DNA from: Paratinospora sagittata
Taxonomy: Eukaryota > Streptophyta > Magnoliopsida > Ranunculales > Menispermaceae
Reading direction: 5' to 3'
DNA: 64,000 nt
Assembly (NCBI GenBank): GCA_035771175.1
Contig: CM069612.1
Coordinates: forward strand, 25,154,987-25,218,986
Shown here: in pieces, positions 1 to 12,300 of the stretch
How the letters are laid out: every line of letters starts with the position of its first letter
How positions within the stretch are numbered: the stretch's first letter is position 1
Notes under the pieces: generated by a model
Databases searched by the model: none
Told to the model about the DNA's origin: nothing
What the model saw: only the letters and a program-made list of their open reading frames with translations
Program-made: the position numbers and the translations under genes

Positions 1-116
1 AAGAAGGAGAAACAAACAAGACTGAGGAAAGAAGAGGTTTCTTGAGTCTAGAAGAAGCTGGTTTGGTAGAAATTTCAGGTTTGGGCTCTCATGAGAGGTT
101 TCTATGTAGATTGACG
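1..116 (+). pseudogene. Duplicate of exon 2 (3' part) of the small plastid-protein-like gene
   Basis: This is the same coding sequence as the end of exon 2 of the downstream gene, including the SLEEAGLVEISGLGSHERF block and the same GT donor at 117. No copy of the terminal exon lies between it and the second copy, so this copy cannot encode the full protein by itself. It could contribute only if transcription started in the upstream duplicate and exons were skipped or repeated. It continues left of the window. Confidence 0.75.
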
Positions 117-789
117 GTAAGCACTTCTTTTCAACTCTTCTTTTATTATACGAGTAATGGTATACATAGAGAGGGTACTAATGCCATTTTTTTTATGTTA
201 ATAATTAATTCTTTTTTTAATATTTTAAAAATATATGTGTATTTAAGGATACTGTGCAATACATGTTTATCTCAAAAACATTAAAAAATGCTAAGTGCCA
301 ATATAAAATATGGCGTTGACACTTAATATATACAAAATATTTTTCAATTTCTTTTAGCTTCCTATCTTTTAAGTGGTCACCGTGAAGTAGAGAGCACTCC
401 ATTATTTTTGACAATTTAGACTAGAAGGCTATATATTAATGGGTCAAATATTAGAACAGAATTTTCAAAACTTAGAAAACTGCTGTGTTAGGGAGAATTG
501 AATTTTCTAATTTTGGTCTTAAACGAAGATTCAAGAAATTCATCAAGACACTAAGAATATTCCTCACCTGCTTTGTTATGAACTTTATGGGATCCAACGA
601 TTCTTTATAGATTCTTTGTTGTGATTTGAATTTAGTGATTAACTCTCATAAAAATAAAATAAAAATAAAAATGGGCCAGCTTGTTAAATTGATAAAGTTT
701 GTAAATCAACTTAGATAGATAATTTGAATTAAAATTAATTTTTCTTAGGAAAATGTTTCTTGAAAAAAGAAAAAAAAGAATGATAAATC
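1..789 (+). repeat. Truncated first copy of a 2,087-bp tandem duplication
   Basis: Positions 1-789 match 2088-2876 at a constant offset of 2,087 bases, with no difference found where I compared them. The match ends sharply after 'gataaatc' at 789 and 2876. Because the copies abut with this offset, the duplicated unit is best read as 790-2876, and the copy to its left is cut by the window edge. The unit holds the 5' flank, exons 1 and 2 and the start of intron 2 of the 1784-4555 gene. Near-identity implies a very recent duplication or an assembly artefact. Confidence 0.9.
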
Positions 790-1073
790 GTTTTCAATTT
801 TTTTTTTTTGGATTGTATTTTCGGTTCCGGATCTTGAACTAAGTGCAGCCTTAGTTTTTCTCCTTTTGAAGAAAAAATTGAAGTGTCAGTTCAAAAATGC
901 TAAAGTGATATTTATATTAATATACCTTTGGATTAAGGTACGTTAAAACATGATTTGAGGCAATTTAATAGTGTTTGAAGATCATGTTTCTATCGATATT
1001 TACTATGAATGTCAATTTAGCACTACTTGGTATAATGGTAACTATGGAGACATATATAAGAATTAATAGTAAG

Positions 1074-1586
1074 GGGCTATCTAGGGGTGTTCAGGGGTGA
1101 GGTTGGGGTCAGGTTTAAGCTAAATACCAACCCTACCTAATTAAGTTCGGGTTGAAAAATTCTAACCCAACCCAACCCACAATTTCAGGCTGGTTTGGGT
1201 CAGAATGGTCGGGTTAGTCTATTAATACATTGATCATAGAAATTACATAATGTACTTAATATATCTATAAATTGTTAATAACATTTTATAAAATTATTTT
1301 TAATTCAAATGTAAATATTATTATAGTTATTAAAATGCTTTCTTTCGTACTATTTACATCATAACATTTTGGTTAATTCAATCATGTTAGTGTCTATGAT
1401 GAAAATAAGAGATATAGTAATCCATACTATTTTTTATTAGTTCGGGTTGGTTCAGATTAATTATAAAATCTTGACCCAATCAAACCAAGATCGGGTTACA
1501 AGTTTTTAGATCCAACCTAACTTAAAACGTTTGGATTAGTCAGGTTAATCGGGTTGGTCGGTGAGATGAACACTACTAGGGCTATC
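1074..1586. mobile_element. hAT-type MITE (non-autonomous), intact ends with 8-bp TSD
   Basis: The element spans 1082-1578 (497 bp) and is flanked by the direct 8-bp repeat GGGCTATC at 1074-1081 and 1579-1586. Its ends are TAGGGGTGTTCA and, reverse-complemented, TAGTAGTGTTCA, a 12-bp terminal inverted repeat with two mismatches. The interior is built of degenerate GGGTTGGGTT/AACCCAACCC runs and has no coding capacity. An 8-bp TSD with short TIRs is the hAT signature. It lies about 200 bp upstream of the start codon of the 1784 gene, in its probable promoter region. Confidence 0.85.
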
Positions 1587-1783
1587 TAGTAAGGGTGAAA
1601 AAATGGTTTTGATCTAATGGGTACTAGCTTCCATCAAATGATACAAATTTTGACACCTCAGATTCAGAGCATTATCTTATCTCTTGTCCACCACATGAAC
1701 GTTTCCAATTCTATCACTAATAATAGCCTTCTCACATATATTCCCTTCTCTCATTTCTTCGTACTTCAAAAGACAAAACAAAC

Positions 1784-1968
1784 ATGCTTTCTCTCAAACC
1801 CATCAAACACCATATCCAACCTCGATTTCTTCTCAACCCATTAAACCTTAGAACACAATCACAAACATTCCAGCAAGGTAATTAATTAATTAATCAATAC
1901 CCATTACTCTCAAAACTCATCCAAATTGCATAATTTCACTTTTCTTTATCTTCTTGATTTATGATTAT

Positions 1969-2028
<60 letters not shown>

Positions 2029-3424
2029 TATTTCTACAGCAAGAAGAAGGATTAGTCTTGGAAAAAAGCTTGCAGTAAGAGGGTCTCAAGAAGGAGAAAC
2101 AAACAAGACTGAGGAAAGAAGAGGTTTCTTGAGTCTAGAAGAAGCTGGTTTGGTAGAAATTTCAGGTTTGGGCTCTCATGAGAGGTTTCTATGTAGATTG
2201 ACGGTAAGCACTTCTTTTCAACTCTTCTTTTATTATACGAGTAATGGTATACATAGAGAGGGTACTAATGCCATTTTTTTTATGTTAATAATTAATTCTT
2301 TTTTTAATATTTTAAAAATATATGTGTATTTAAGGATACTGTGCAATACATGTTTATCTCAAAAACATTAAAAAATGCTAAGTGCCAATATAAAATATGG
2401 CGTTGACACTTAATATATACAAAATATTTTTCAATTTCTTTTAGCTTCCTATCTTTTAAGTGGTCACCGTGAAGTAGAGAGCACTCCATTATTTTTGACA
2501 ATTTAGACTAGAAGGCTATATATTAATGGGTCAAATATTAGAACAGAATTTTCAAAACTTAGAAAACTGCTGTGTTAGGGAGAATTGAATTTTCTAATTT
2601 TGGTCTTAAACGAAGATTCAAGAAATTCATCAAGACACTAAGAATATTCCTCACCTGCTTTGTTATGAACTTTATGGGATCCAACGATTCTTTATAGATT
2701 CTTTGTTGTGATTTGAATTTAGTGATTAACTCTCATAAAAATAAAATAAAAATAAAAATGGGCCAGCTTGTTAAATTGATAAAGTTTGTAAATCAACTTA
2801 GATAGATAATTTGAATTAAAATTAATTTTTCTTAGGAAAATGTTTCTTGAAAAAAGAAAAAAAAGAATGATAAATCTATAAAGTTTGTAAATCTTTTTAT
2901 AACTTTTCTATATATAATGAATATATGAGGTCAACGGAGGGCTCAAATTCCAATAGTCAAATGCAAAATCAACGCCCCTGCTATCTTTAGACCAAAGTAT
3001 TTATAAACGAAATAAAAAAATAGAAATTATAGATGGCACCTATCCACTTAATACATCATAACAACATTTAATATATCATTAGACCTATGCCTTAGACCAA
3101 CCAAAATAAAAAGAGTCAAAAACACAGTTAAAAATTAATTACATGATCATCTAATATACACATTTACTTATTACTATGAGCCTTATAAGTCAAAGTCCAT
3201 GTTTACTATTGTGGTAGTTCAATTAGTTAAAAAACTGAGTATAAGTGAAATTGATGTTTAGATCTCGAATCCGAACCTGAGTATGTCCTATTTATTCACC
3301 TCTATTAGAAGAATCAGCCGAAACGCTTCTATCATGTCCGAGTCTAAGAAAATTAGTCTCGTTCAAAGGAAAAGATGACACCTTCTGAGAATAAAAAAAT
3401 TAATAATAAAAAATAAAATAAAAT

Positions 3425-3463
<39 letters not shown>

Positions 3464-4555
3464 ATATATTTATATGGCATAAATATTAAATCACACTTAC
3501 TTGATAGTGGGCTCTGACAGAGGCAACTAAAAAGAAACCCCTTTTAATTCTAACACCCAAATAATATATATACCAATGTTTTTATGAAATCCTTGCTCTA
3601 ATTCCAATATTTGAATTGGACATATGTGGTGCTACATGTGCCACACTGATGAGACCAAACTTTATGGATCAGATGCCATATTCCCTATCTCTTCAAACAA
3701 AATTACAAGATTCCCAATGGATTGTAGGGAAAAAGAAAAGATTGGAATGTATGCATTCATTTCAAGGGTAAAACCTTTTAACAAGAGGAAAAAAGGGCAA
3801 AAAAAAAGAAGCAACTCCTTTTATTTGAAGTTAATTCTTGTGAGAAAAAGAAGACTGCCTTTGGCAACATAAAGCAATAAGTATGGCCCCATCTTGCACC
3901 CTTTAATGGATCAACTATCAAGTAAGTAAGTGTAAACCATTTAATGCCACTTTAATCCATTCAAGGATAGTCAAGTTGTGGATAAGAGTGACCATTATTA
4001 TATAATTCTAAATGTTATAAATTGTTTGAATTAGAAGTTATAGTTGATAGGTAGACCTCAACAGGATAATTAGCCTTATAATCAATAAAAAAAAGACTAA
4101 TAATTAAGAGCACATAGAATATCAACTTATAAGTTGATATCAGGATAAGTGAATTCTTAGTTTTTGTGCTCCTTTCGAAGGTTGAATATGCTCAAGGTTC
4201 TGACTCAGTAAAAAAAAAACAAAAAAACAAACATTACCTAAAATCTATTGTTGATTGGATATATATTAACATTATTATATATATGATCTAATCTTGTTTT
4301 AGCATTATTTATATTCCAAGTAATTAGAACTTATTAAACATGAATGGTTTGGAGATTGAATATGTTTTCATTCTTGTGCTTTTACAGATCTCATCTTTGA
4401 ATCTACTTAGAGTGATATCAGAGCAAGAAGGGTTTCCAATTGAGGAGCTAAATGCTGGGAGGATTTGTGATTGGTTTGTGAAGGATAAGCTCAAGAGGGA
4501 GCAGAATTTGGAATCTGCTGTACTTCAATGGGATGATTCTGATTTCCAATTGTAA
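1784..4555 (+). CDS. Small conserved protein of unknown function, probably organelle-targeted (3 exons)
   Basis: Exons are 1784-1877, 2040-2203 and 4388-4555 with GT/AG junctions, and the reading phase is kept throughout, giving 141 residues. Residues 1-45 are rich in Arg, Ser, Gln and Leu with almost no acidic residues, like a plastid or mitochondrial transit peptide. The rest is a compact acidic and basic domain with SLEEAGLVEISGLGSHERF around 60-80 and the ending ESAVLQWDDSDFQL. The domain carries on smoothly across the exon 2/3 join (CRLT then ISSLNLLRVISEQEG), which supports the model. I do not recognise a named family. Targeting is inferred only from composition. The 5' half of the gene lies in a recent tandem duplication, and a hAT MITE sits just upstream. 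Intron 1 (162 bp) contains a (TA)n(TG)n microsatellite beside the acceptor; intron 2 is 2.2 kb. Confidence 0.78.
1969..2025. repeat. (TA)n(TG)n compound microsatellite in intron 1
   Basis: About 12 TA units are followed by about 16 TG units and end roughly 14 bases before the exon 2 acceptor at 2039. It fills a third of a 162-bp intron and could be length-polymorphic. Confidence 0.9.
3200..3425 (+). mobile_element. tRNA-derived SINE-like sequence in intron 2
   Basis: The stretch starts with a tRNA-like A-box region (GGTAGTTCAATTAGTTAA near 3213) followed about 45 bases later by a B-box-like AGATCTCGAATCC. An unrelated body then ends in an A-rich and TA tail. The box spacing and A-rich tail suit a degenerate plant SINE. 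No target repeat was identified. Confidence 0.4.
3425..3473. repeat. (TA)n microsatellite
   Basis: Two runs of alternating TA are interrupted by ATTTA, within intron 2. Similar TA runs occur at about 4571-4590, 4691-4712 and 5481-5508. Confidence 0.9.
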
Positions 4556-4569
4556 CATTTCTCTTCGAT

Positions 4570-4602
<33 letters not shown>

Positions 4603-5477
4603 TTGTGTGGAGAAGACACTTTTTTGCTTTTTTCTTCCTATGAAATAATACCACAAGTAGAATAAAACTAATGGGTCAATAAAACTATGTTATATATATA
4701 TATATATATATATCAATTATTTCTTAGATGGCAAGTGCTTGTAAAAATCATTTTCATGATAGGAAATTAATAATGAACAATCATCTCCAGATTCTCCACC
4801 AACAAAATCTGTCTAATTTTAATCATCTTGCCCAAATTGCAAGGGAGGCATGAAAGAGAAAGATTCAGAAAGGCAAGATCTGAAATCAGTGATTATTGGT
4901 TAGATTTTCCCTTATTTAATTTGCAAGTAATTATCATTAGTTAAAAATATATATGATGTTCTTATTAGAGATAATGCATTATTTTAATTTTACTCCATTT
5001 ATTATATATATCATTAATTCTTGTATATTTGTTATAGCAAATCAGTTTAAATACATGCTGTAGAATAATTCAATTTTTGAAATATTTATATCAGCTATTA
5101 GTTCCAGCTTGCAAATTCTGTTCCTATCTTTTAAAAGCTTGCAAGCTGTTCTAATTAAGAAACTATTTTCCTAATATCCTAAACAAAGAATTGAGAATTC
5201 TGACCAAAAGAAAAAAACACATGAAGAAAATTCTTTGACCAGAAATATAAATACATTAATAAAAATAGCTGTAAGGGAATGTAAGCAAATACAATGAATG
5301 CGTTAAAAAAGGGGCATGGAATTATCTACATAAACAAATTAAAGGTGGGCTACCTACCTATCTCATACAACTAAGTCAAAACGAATGTAGATTAATATAC
5401 TAAATCAAAAGAGTACAATTTTTGTTAGGAATAAATGATAAAACAAGACTTAATTTCAAGTAATTTATCAAGCTGAT

Positions 5478-5511
<34 letters not shown>

Positions 5512-6360
5512 CAGAGTAATTTGCCATATTTTATCCCTTTAATTATGTGAAAAGTTTGAGTATTCCCAACATTAGTAAAAGAGAATTTAATTCTAAATTT
5601 CATATACCCTTTACCATAGTGTTTGTAGATTTGTGAGGAGTCCTCATCAAAAAGAAAAAAGAAATAATAACAATCTTAATTCAACTTAATAATGCTAGAA
5701 TGAATGAATGATAACTATTTTTACACCTCATTACGTATATAATTATATATGAAAATTTTTACTTGGGAAAAGAAGTCAGCAAAAGGTCAAAAAAAAAAAA
5801 AAAGTAGTCCATTGATCAGGCAGTTCAGATCGATTGGGACATTCCAAACTGTCGATAGAGATGTTTCCGAGGACATTCAATCCAAAATTTTATTTATTTA
5901 TTTATTTTTTAATATTTAATGAATAATAATTAAAAAAATATGACTTTTAATTTTAAAAAATATTTTATTTACGTCAATACTATTTTTTAACATTAATATT
6001 TAATATTTTTTTTAAATATTTAAAAAATATACGGTTAAAATGTAACATCTCAAAATATATACACATGACATTTGAGTATAGGCTATGGTATTACTTTACA
6101 TTTTTTCTCAATATAATCATTATTATTAATAATCCCACTAATTTAATCTTAATTAAAAGTTGGTATGAAAAGCAAAAGCAGTAATTAGTAATTGAAAATT
6201 TCAACCAACCATGCCTTCCCAACATAAACGACATCCAACAACTCTTAATCTTTCCCAAGTCAACAAATCAATCCATCTAACCAAACCCATTAATCTTACG
6301 GACTTGAGACCCCACTTCTTAAATACACTTGAATTTCTCATTCAGATCCAGCGTCTTCAA
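4556..6360. other. Intergenic, AT-rich, no gene seen
   Basis: Sequence between the small gene and the VAP gene. It holds TA and TG microsatellites, poly-A and poly-T runs and an ATTT tetranucleotide stretch near 5890. No open frame shows family resemblance. Confidence 0.6.
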
Positions 6361-6581
6361 CACCGTGTTGTCTTTCTCTCTCTCTTTTTCTTTCTTTTCA
6401 TCGAACGGATCGAGTGACGGACAGCCAAAAAAACAACAAAAAGATCGATTTTTGAAGGGAATTAGCATCTGGGTCTGAGATTTCTTAGCTGTTCTGAAGA
6501 AATCTGATTGGGTTCCAAGAAAAATTCGATTTTTTTTGATGAATTTGTGTAGCTAAGCTGGTGCAATTTGGGGAAGAACAG
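6361..6581 (+). promoter_or_regulatory. Probable 5' leader region of the VAP4 gene, CT-rich
   Basis: A pyrimidine tract (TTTCTCTCTCTCTTTTTC around 6370-6400) precedes a purine-rich stretch ending at the ATG at 6582. CT tracts near transcription starts are common in plant genes lacking a clear TATA box, and no convincing TATA box is seen here. The exact transcription start cannot be placed. Confidence 0.4.
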
Positions 6582-8743
6582 ATGGCGATAATTAAGGAGG
6601 AATCCGAGTCTGATGGGAAGGTTTGGAGTTTGTGTCGAATGCCGTTTTGGCAATCTGGAAGTGGCTCTTCTTCTTCGTCTAATCATAATAATAACAATAA
6701 CAATCTTCAGCATCAGCAGCAGCAGCAACATGTGGAGGGATCGAATACTCATTCAGTGAACACAGTTTCATCTGTTGCAAGATCTCTTCTTCCTACAAGG
6801 CGTAGGCTGCGTCTTGATCCATCTACTAAGTTGTATTTTCCTTGTAAGTCTTCTGGGTCGTTGACTTGGGTTTTGTTTTTGGGCAATTTTGTTTTGTTTG
6901 TTTGTTTTTTTTGGGTTTTCTTTGTGTTTTGAGTAGTGGGTATGCTGTTTTTTTGATGATTTAGCTAAGATTTTCTTTGATTTGTTTGATTTTGAGAATT
7001 TGAGATGTGAATTTGTGTTAAATTGTTCTCTTTGATGATGTAATGGGTCTTTTGAACTAGGATGGCTGATTTTTTAACATCATTTATTTTTATTTTTTGT
7101 TTCTAGTCTTTTGAGTTTGGATGTTTTATTCGGTTTGAGAAATAAATTATACTGTTCTGGACTTCACATTTTTTTTATTTTATTTTTTTACCATTTTTTA
7201 TTGACTCTGTCTCTGTATTTGAATTTAGTTTATGTTGAGTTACTTAAGCTAATATGGAATTTCTCATTTCATACTTTATACACTGGCCAATCATTTCTTA
7301 TTTATTTATGTTTTTGAACTTGGATTTGTTGAAGATGAACCTGGTAAACAAGTGAGGAGCGCTGTAAGAATCAAAAACATTAGCAGGTCTCATGTAGCTT
7401 TCAAGGTACGCCAGATTTTTCTTCTAAGCGAATTTCTCTCTGTTTCCTTCCCTCCCACTATTTTTTTCTTTTTCTTTTCTTACTTAAGCTTCCTAATATG
7501 AGACTAAACTATAATTGCATGACTGTCATTCAATATTGTGTGCTTTCTTATTAATCTTATGAGCTTTCTTATAAATCTCAGTATACAGCTCATACGAGAT
7601 TGTTTATTTATCTCTTGTTATGTATTATTAGTTCCATATTTTGGTAGCACTATTAATGGTGGCTTTTTCATTATTTTGCTTTAGTTTCAAACAACGGCGC
7701 CAAAGAGTTGTTTCATGCGTCCTCCTGGTGGTATACTTGCACCTGGTGAAAATACTATTGCAACAGGTAATATCTCCTGGCTCTGCTTTCCTTCCCTTTT
7801 CCTTTTATTCTTTCTCATTTTCTTTTCCCATTTTATGTTTCTTAGAACGGGGAATGATAAAGAAAAATAATTTGTTGTTAATTGGTTTCTAATTTATATG
7901 TTTCTTGAAATGCTAGTTTTCAAGTTTGTGGAACATCCAGAGAACAATGAAAAACCAGTAGATCAGAAGTGCAAGGTTAAGTTTAAGATCATGAGCCTAA
8001 AGGTTAAAGCAGGGATAGACTATGTACCAGAGTTGGTGAGTTTTTAAATTTCATACTAATGTTCTTAACATATGATTGTATTAATTTCTAGATCAATTTT
8101 GATTTATAAATCATAATTTATCATAATCTTTACCTATCAAAATCTAGTGTACCATTTGGTATTTTGATATAGTTTTTGAAAAAATTGAATTAGATTAGAT
8201 GTCTGTTCAATTAATTTGAAGCCTTTCTATAGTTCCAGTACTGAGTTACTGAATTTTTTCTGCTGCAGTTTGATGAGCAAAAGGATCAAGTAGCAGTTGA
8301 ACAGATATTGCGGGTTGTATTTCTAGACGCAGATCGTCCTTCTCCTGTAAGTAATGGTAACAGCATTAATTATTGTTGTTCTATATGAAAAAAAAATGTC
8401 TATACATTCATTAATACACAAATAGGAAAAAAAATTCCAATTACGGCACATTTATTTTGTTAAGGCACTGGAAAAAATGACACGTCAGTTAGCTGAAGCT
8501 GAGGCGGCGCTAGAAGCCCGCAAAAAACCACCTGAAGACACTGGTCCACGGGTTGTTGGGGAAGGACTTGTTATTGATGAATGGGTAATATTTTTGTGGA
8601 CTTTGTTTTGGTTTATCGAACTTTTTCTAAACTTTTCTTTTCATCTATTTACTTTTTTTTTGTTCTTCATTTTCTTTCTTTAGAAGGAACGGCGGGAAAG
8701 ATATCTTGCTCGGCAACAGGTTGAAGGAGTTGATTCAGTGTAA
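6582..8743 (+). CDS. Vesicle-associated membrane protein-associated (VAP) family, plant VAP4-type MSP-domain protein
   Basis: Seven exons (6582-6843, 7335-7405, 7685-7766, 7917-8035, 8269-8346, 8465-8584, 8684-8743), all with GT/AG junctions and consistent phase, encode 263 residues. The N-terminus (about 20-50) is a Ser/Asn/Gln/His-rich low-complexity tract. An MSP domain follows at about 75-205, with VRSAVRIKNISRSHVAFKF and the SCFMRPPGGILAPGE loop. The C-terminus is a short charged helix (LEKMTRQLAEAEAALEARK) and the segment GPRVVGEGLVIDEW ending RYLARQQVEGVDSV. This layout matches plant VAP4-1/4-2 proteins as I recall them. Unlike classical VAP27 proteins no C-terminal membrane anchor is visible, so membrane attachment would have to be through partners. 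MSP domains typically bind FFAT-like peptides at ER contact sites. I use the ATG at 6582 rather than an in-frame GTG at 6561. The frame is intact and the gene is probably functional. Confidence 0.92.
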
Positions 8744-9137
8744 ATTAAGGTGCATTTTCTGTTGTTCATGAAGTTTCTTCATTTTTCTCGTGGAAATCTT
8801 CTAATGTAATCTGGGTGAAGAATGTGTATCATTTAATGTCTCCCTTACTTTCGTTGGATTTTAAGTGAAGGGGAAGGTCCGGCTAGAAACATTAACTTGT
8901 TTCAAAGTCCAAAAAAAAAAACAAAAAAAAAAAAACAAAAAGTGAGATGAACCTGATGAAGTTGAAGTTATTTAATTTTTGTAGATAGTATGATTTTGCT
9001 TCTATGGAAAATAAAATTGTTTTTTATAGAAAGATACCCATAGTTCCTGCACAATGTTAGCTTAAAGTCCTCTTTTAGGATGCTTCTTCAATATGTGTGA
9101 GTAACTATATTCACAAAAACTAATAGATTCCTCTTAA

Positions 9138-9341
9138 GGGTTAAGCTTAGTTGGCATGTGGATTTGTTTTCCACATTTTTTACCAAAATTCAAGTCTTGA
9201 GGGAAGGGTTAAGCATAGTTTTCATGTGGGCGTGTTTCCCCCATTTTTTACCTTAATTCAAGTCTTGAAGGAAGGGTTAAGCATAGTTTTCATGTGGGTG
9301 TGTTTCCCCCATTTTTGACCTAAATTCAAGTCTTGAAGGAA
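9138..9341. repeat. 68-bp minisatellite, three tandem units
   Basis: Units begin at 9138, 9206 and 9274 with GGGTTAAGC and end with CAAGTCTTGA(A/G)GGAA. Units 2 and 3 are closest to each other; unit 1 is more diverged. Confidence 0.88.
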
Positions 9342-12300
9342 GGCCACAAGAGTGCCTTTGTGAGTTTCTTGGGCCTGGGATGGATGGCTTTTCTAGATAC
9401 CACTTGACTGTTGAATCCCAAAAAAAGAAAAAACGTAAGAAACTAGCAGTACTTAAAATTTTTAAAGTGCATTTGCTTTTATTTATATTTGGAGTATATG
9501 ATTTCTCTGGTGCAAGTGGGTGAAGCAGGGATTGTGTGCATTCCTAGTTGGAAGTAAGCTTCAGGTATAATGTTATTACATAAAGTAAGCTGGGTCATAC
9601 ATACATCTGTGGAGAGTTTTAATTCTAGTTGCAAAAACTGAAATTCTGTGCACTGTAGTTACTTGGGCAGGATTATTTTGTCTGGTGAACATTATATTGC
9701 ACAATTTCTTACTAGGGCATGATGAACCTTATATTGCATAACCTTATAGTGCAGAATCTCTTATTTCTGCCAGAGCAGAAAGTCTCATTAATGCAACAGA
9801 ATTTGTGGGAAAAATTGAAGAAATGAAACATTTCAGCACTCCTTAATCTGAAATAGTTCCTTTTAAGAAACAAAATCTTTTAGAATATGAAGGGAAGTTT
9901 CTGGTAAATCAAAAGAACACTTTGAAGGAAATGATGGATCAACTTGATAACATGAATTAGGGTTCCTAGGATTGAACCGATCACCCAAATTCATTGGTTT
10001 AACAAAAGGAATGGAACCCATTAGAACACAAGGACAGAAGAAAAGAAAAAGGGCAGTAGAGAGGTTTGAAACCATATAAGTTACAGAAAAATGATTGTTT
10101 TTAAAAGGGTGATTAATTAGGAATTGTTGGTAATTATTAATCATAAACACATTATATATGGATACCACCTCAGGGTCTCTTTAGAATTTTTCTTAAGCAA
10201 CATAATAATTATGATGCCACTAAAGAGACAGACCCAAAGACTCATTCAATGTGTGAAAACACTACCTCAATAATCTTTATAGAGTGAATCATGCATATCT
10301 GACTCATTCCAAGGTATATTTGAAATTTTTTAGAGCACCAGACTATATATATATCAAGAACAAGAAGCAAATAAAGCACACAAAATGTAATATAATTTGA
10401 TTAATCCTTTTTTTTTCTCTTAATTTGACTAACAGTAAGCTAAGTATAAATAAACATAACTAATTTGATTAGATTCATCTTTAATAGTTCTTAATCATGA
10501 TACTTGTGATTAAGCATATATACATATCAAAAGAAAAATAGAAAGGGAAGTGTAGTTTAAATGGATATGTGGGCAGCAACAGCTTCAAGTGAGCATGGCA
10601 CCTCAAAAGACTTAAATAAAGGCACTAACTGTAATCATGTGGATTTTTTTTATACACAAAACTTAGTTATTTTATGAAAAAGTTAACAACTTGAAGTTAT
10701 TAGGATAAGAATCAGGAGATTCAGTTAGTAGAATAATAAGATTTTTTAGTTAGATAATTACCTTCAATTAGTGGAGTGCAGATTGAGTTCAAGATATGGC
10801 AACAGATCCACTAGCCATAAAATAGTATTCTTATCACTTTCATGTGGGAAACTTGATTCTATGGATACGTTGGCCCGGCCAATCTGATAAGGAATTAGAT
10901 TTTAATAATCCATACACCCAAAGTTGCTATATAATCTCTTAAGAGAATAATACTAGAACACCAAGATCTTGTTTTGCAAGTATCAAAAAAGGAGATGAGA
11001 TTGATGGGCAGTTTCTTGTGAATTGTGATTTTTTTTTTTTTTTGGTTTTTGCCGAGGTATTTTCATACTTTTTGGGTATGAGATTAGTTTTCGTTCATGG
11101 TGGGAGCGAAATGATAGATTTCTTTTAACGAGAATGCTTCTAAAAGCCACGACATTCGAACTTTGCTTTGATAGAGTCAAACTACTCAGTGTGAATTGTG
11201 ATATTTATTTATAATGGAGACTACCCTTATTAATAAAGGAATAAAGTTAGGATTTTATAATATCAATTTAAAAATAAAAAAATAAATAATAATGAAGATT
11301 ACCCTAATTTGACAACCCTGCATATTTATAAAGTGGCAAGCTTTAGTGGGAGACCCCACTTACCTAATTTTCTAATTGAGGTATGATGTGATGTCTATAA
11401 CAGGTGGAAATCCATTTGTTTGAACGGATAAGACAAAAGTTGGTACTGTACAAATATATAAATATATATAAATGATTAAATGATTCACTTGTTTACTCCG
11501 TAAAGAACCTAAAAATATATTTAGATTTGAGAAATTAGGGATCTCTTAAATCTTAATTTATTTAGTTTTTGTCTTCATATCAATGGTATGTAATTGTAAA
11601 ACTAATAATTAAATGCACCTATGTTTCTTTAATTTTTTTTAATGGAAATAGAGAATTTTTAACTTTTATTTTTTATTCTTTAAGGTCTAAATGATTGTGA
11701 CTAAGAGAGATTAAGACCCTTCAATTAAAACTTGAGATCAGACCAAATCTTAGTTTTTCATATCTAGTAGGATTGACTCCAAAAATATCTAAGGTCTATT
11801 ATTATTACCGTGATTAAATAGAATCAAAATTGTACCTTTTTGTTTGATTTTTTTTTTTTTAAGTATTGACACAATGTCAGAAGATGTTGGCACTGGAGCT
11901 AAAAAAGTCAGGACCCCTAAGTAAGGTCAATAAGATGACCTTAACGAGAGGAGCATAAAGGGTTCAGATGAAGACCATGCAAACTAATTATTACGGTTCC
12001 ACTACTTTTATTAGAGAGGAAAAATTTTCACTTATTTGTAAAGAAAAAGAATTGAACTCTAAACTTCAAATAAAGGGGTTTGGATGTATACCATTAGAAC
12101 AAATTAATGTTTGCAGTTCCATTTAAATTTGAGTAAGCGAAAAGCTTATGTTAGTTAATTTTAATCTAATTAGATTAAGAAAGAAGGGCATATCAATTGA
12201 CAGAAATGATAAAATAACTCCAAAAGCTAAAATAAAAATCCTTGTAATTAATAAACTAAGACTTTATATTTGTTTAACTTATATTAATTGTCTAAATTCA

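Noticed and set aside
1082..1578. Telomere-like repeats (GGGTTGGGTT)
   Set aside because: They are not the plant telomere unit TTTAGGG, are highly degenerate, and are explained as the interior of a hAT MITE.
1961..2371. 136-residue open frame starting in the TA/TG microsatellite
   Set aside because: The start lies in intron 1, the first 20 residues are translated microsatellite, and the end reads through the exon 2 donor. Only 2040-2203 is coding.
6561..6932. 123-residue frame as a complete protein
   Set aside because: It starts at GTG and runs into intron 1; the real protein starts at 6582 and splices at 6843.
9863..10168. 101-residue minus-strand frame
   Set aside because: No family motif, biased composition, no promoter or partner exons; it looks like chance.
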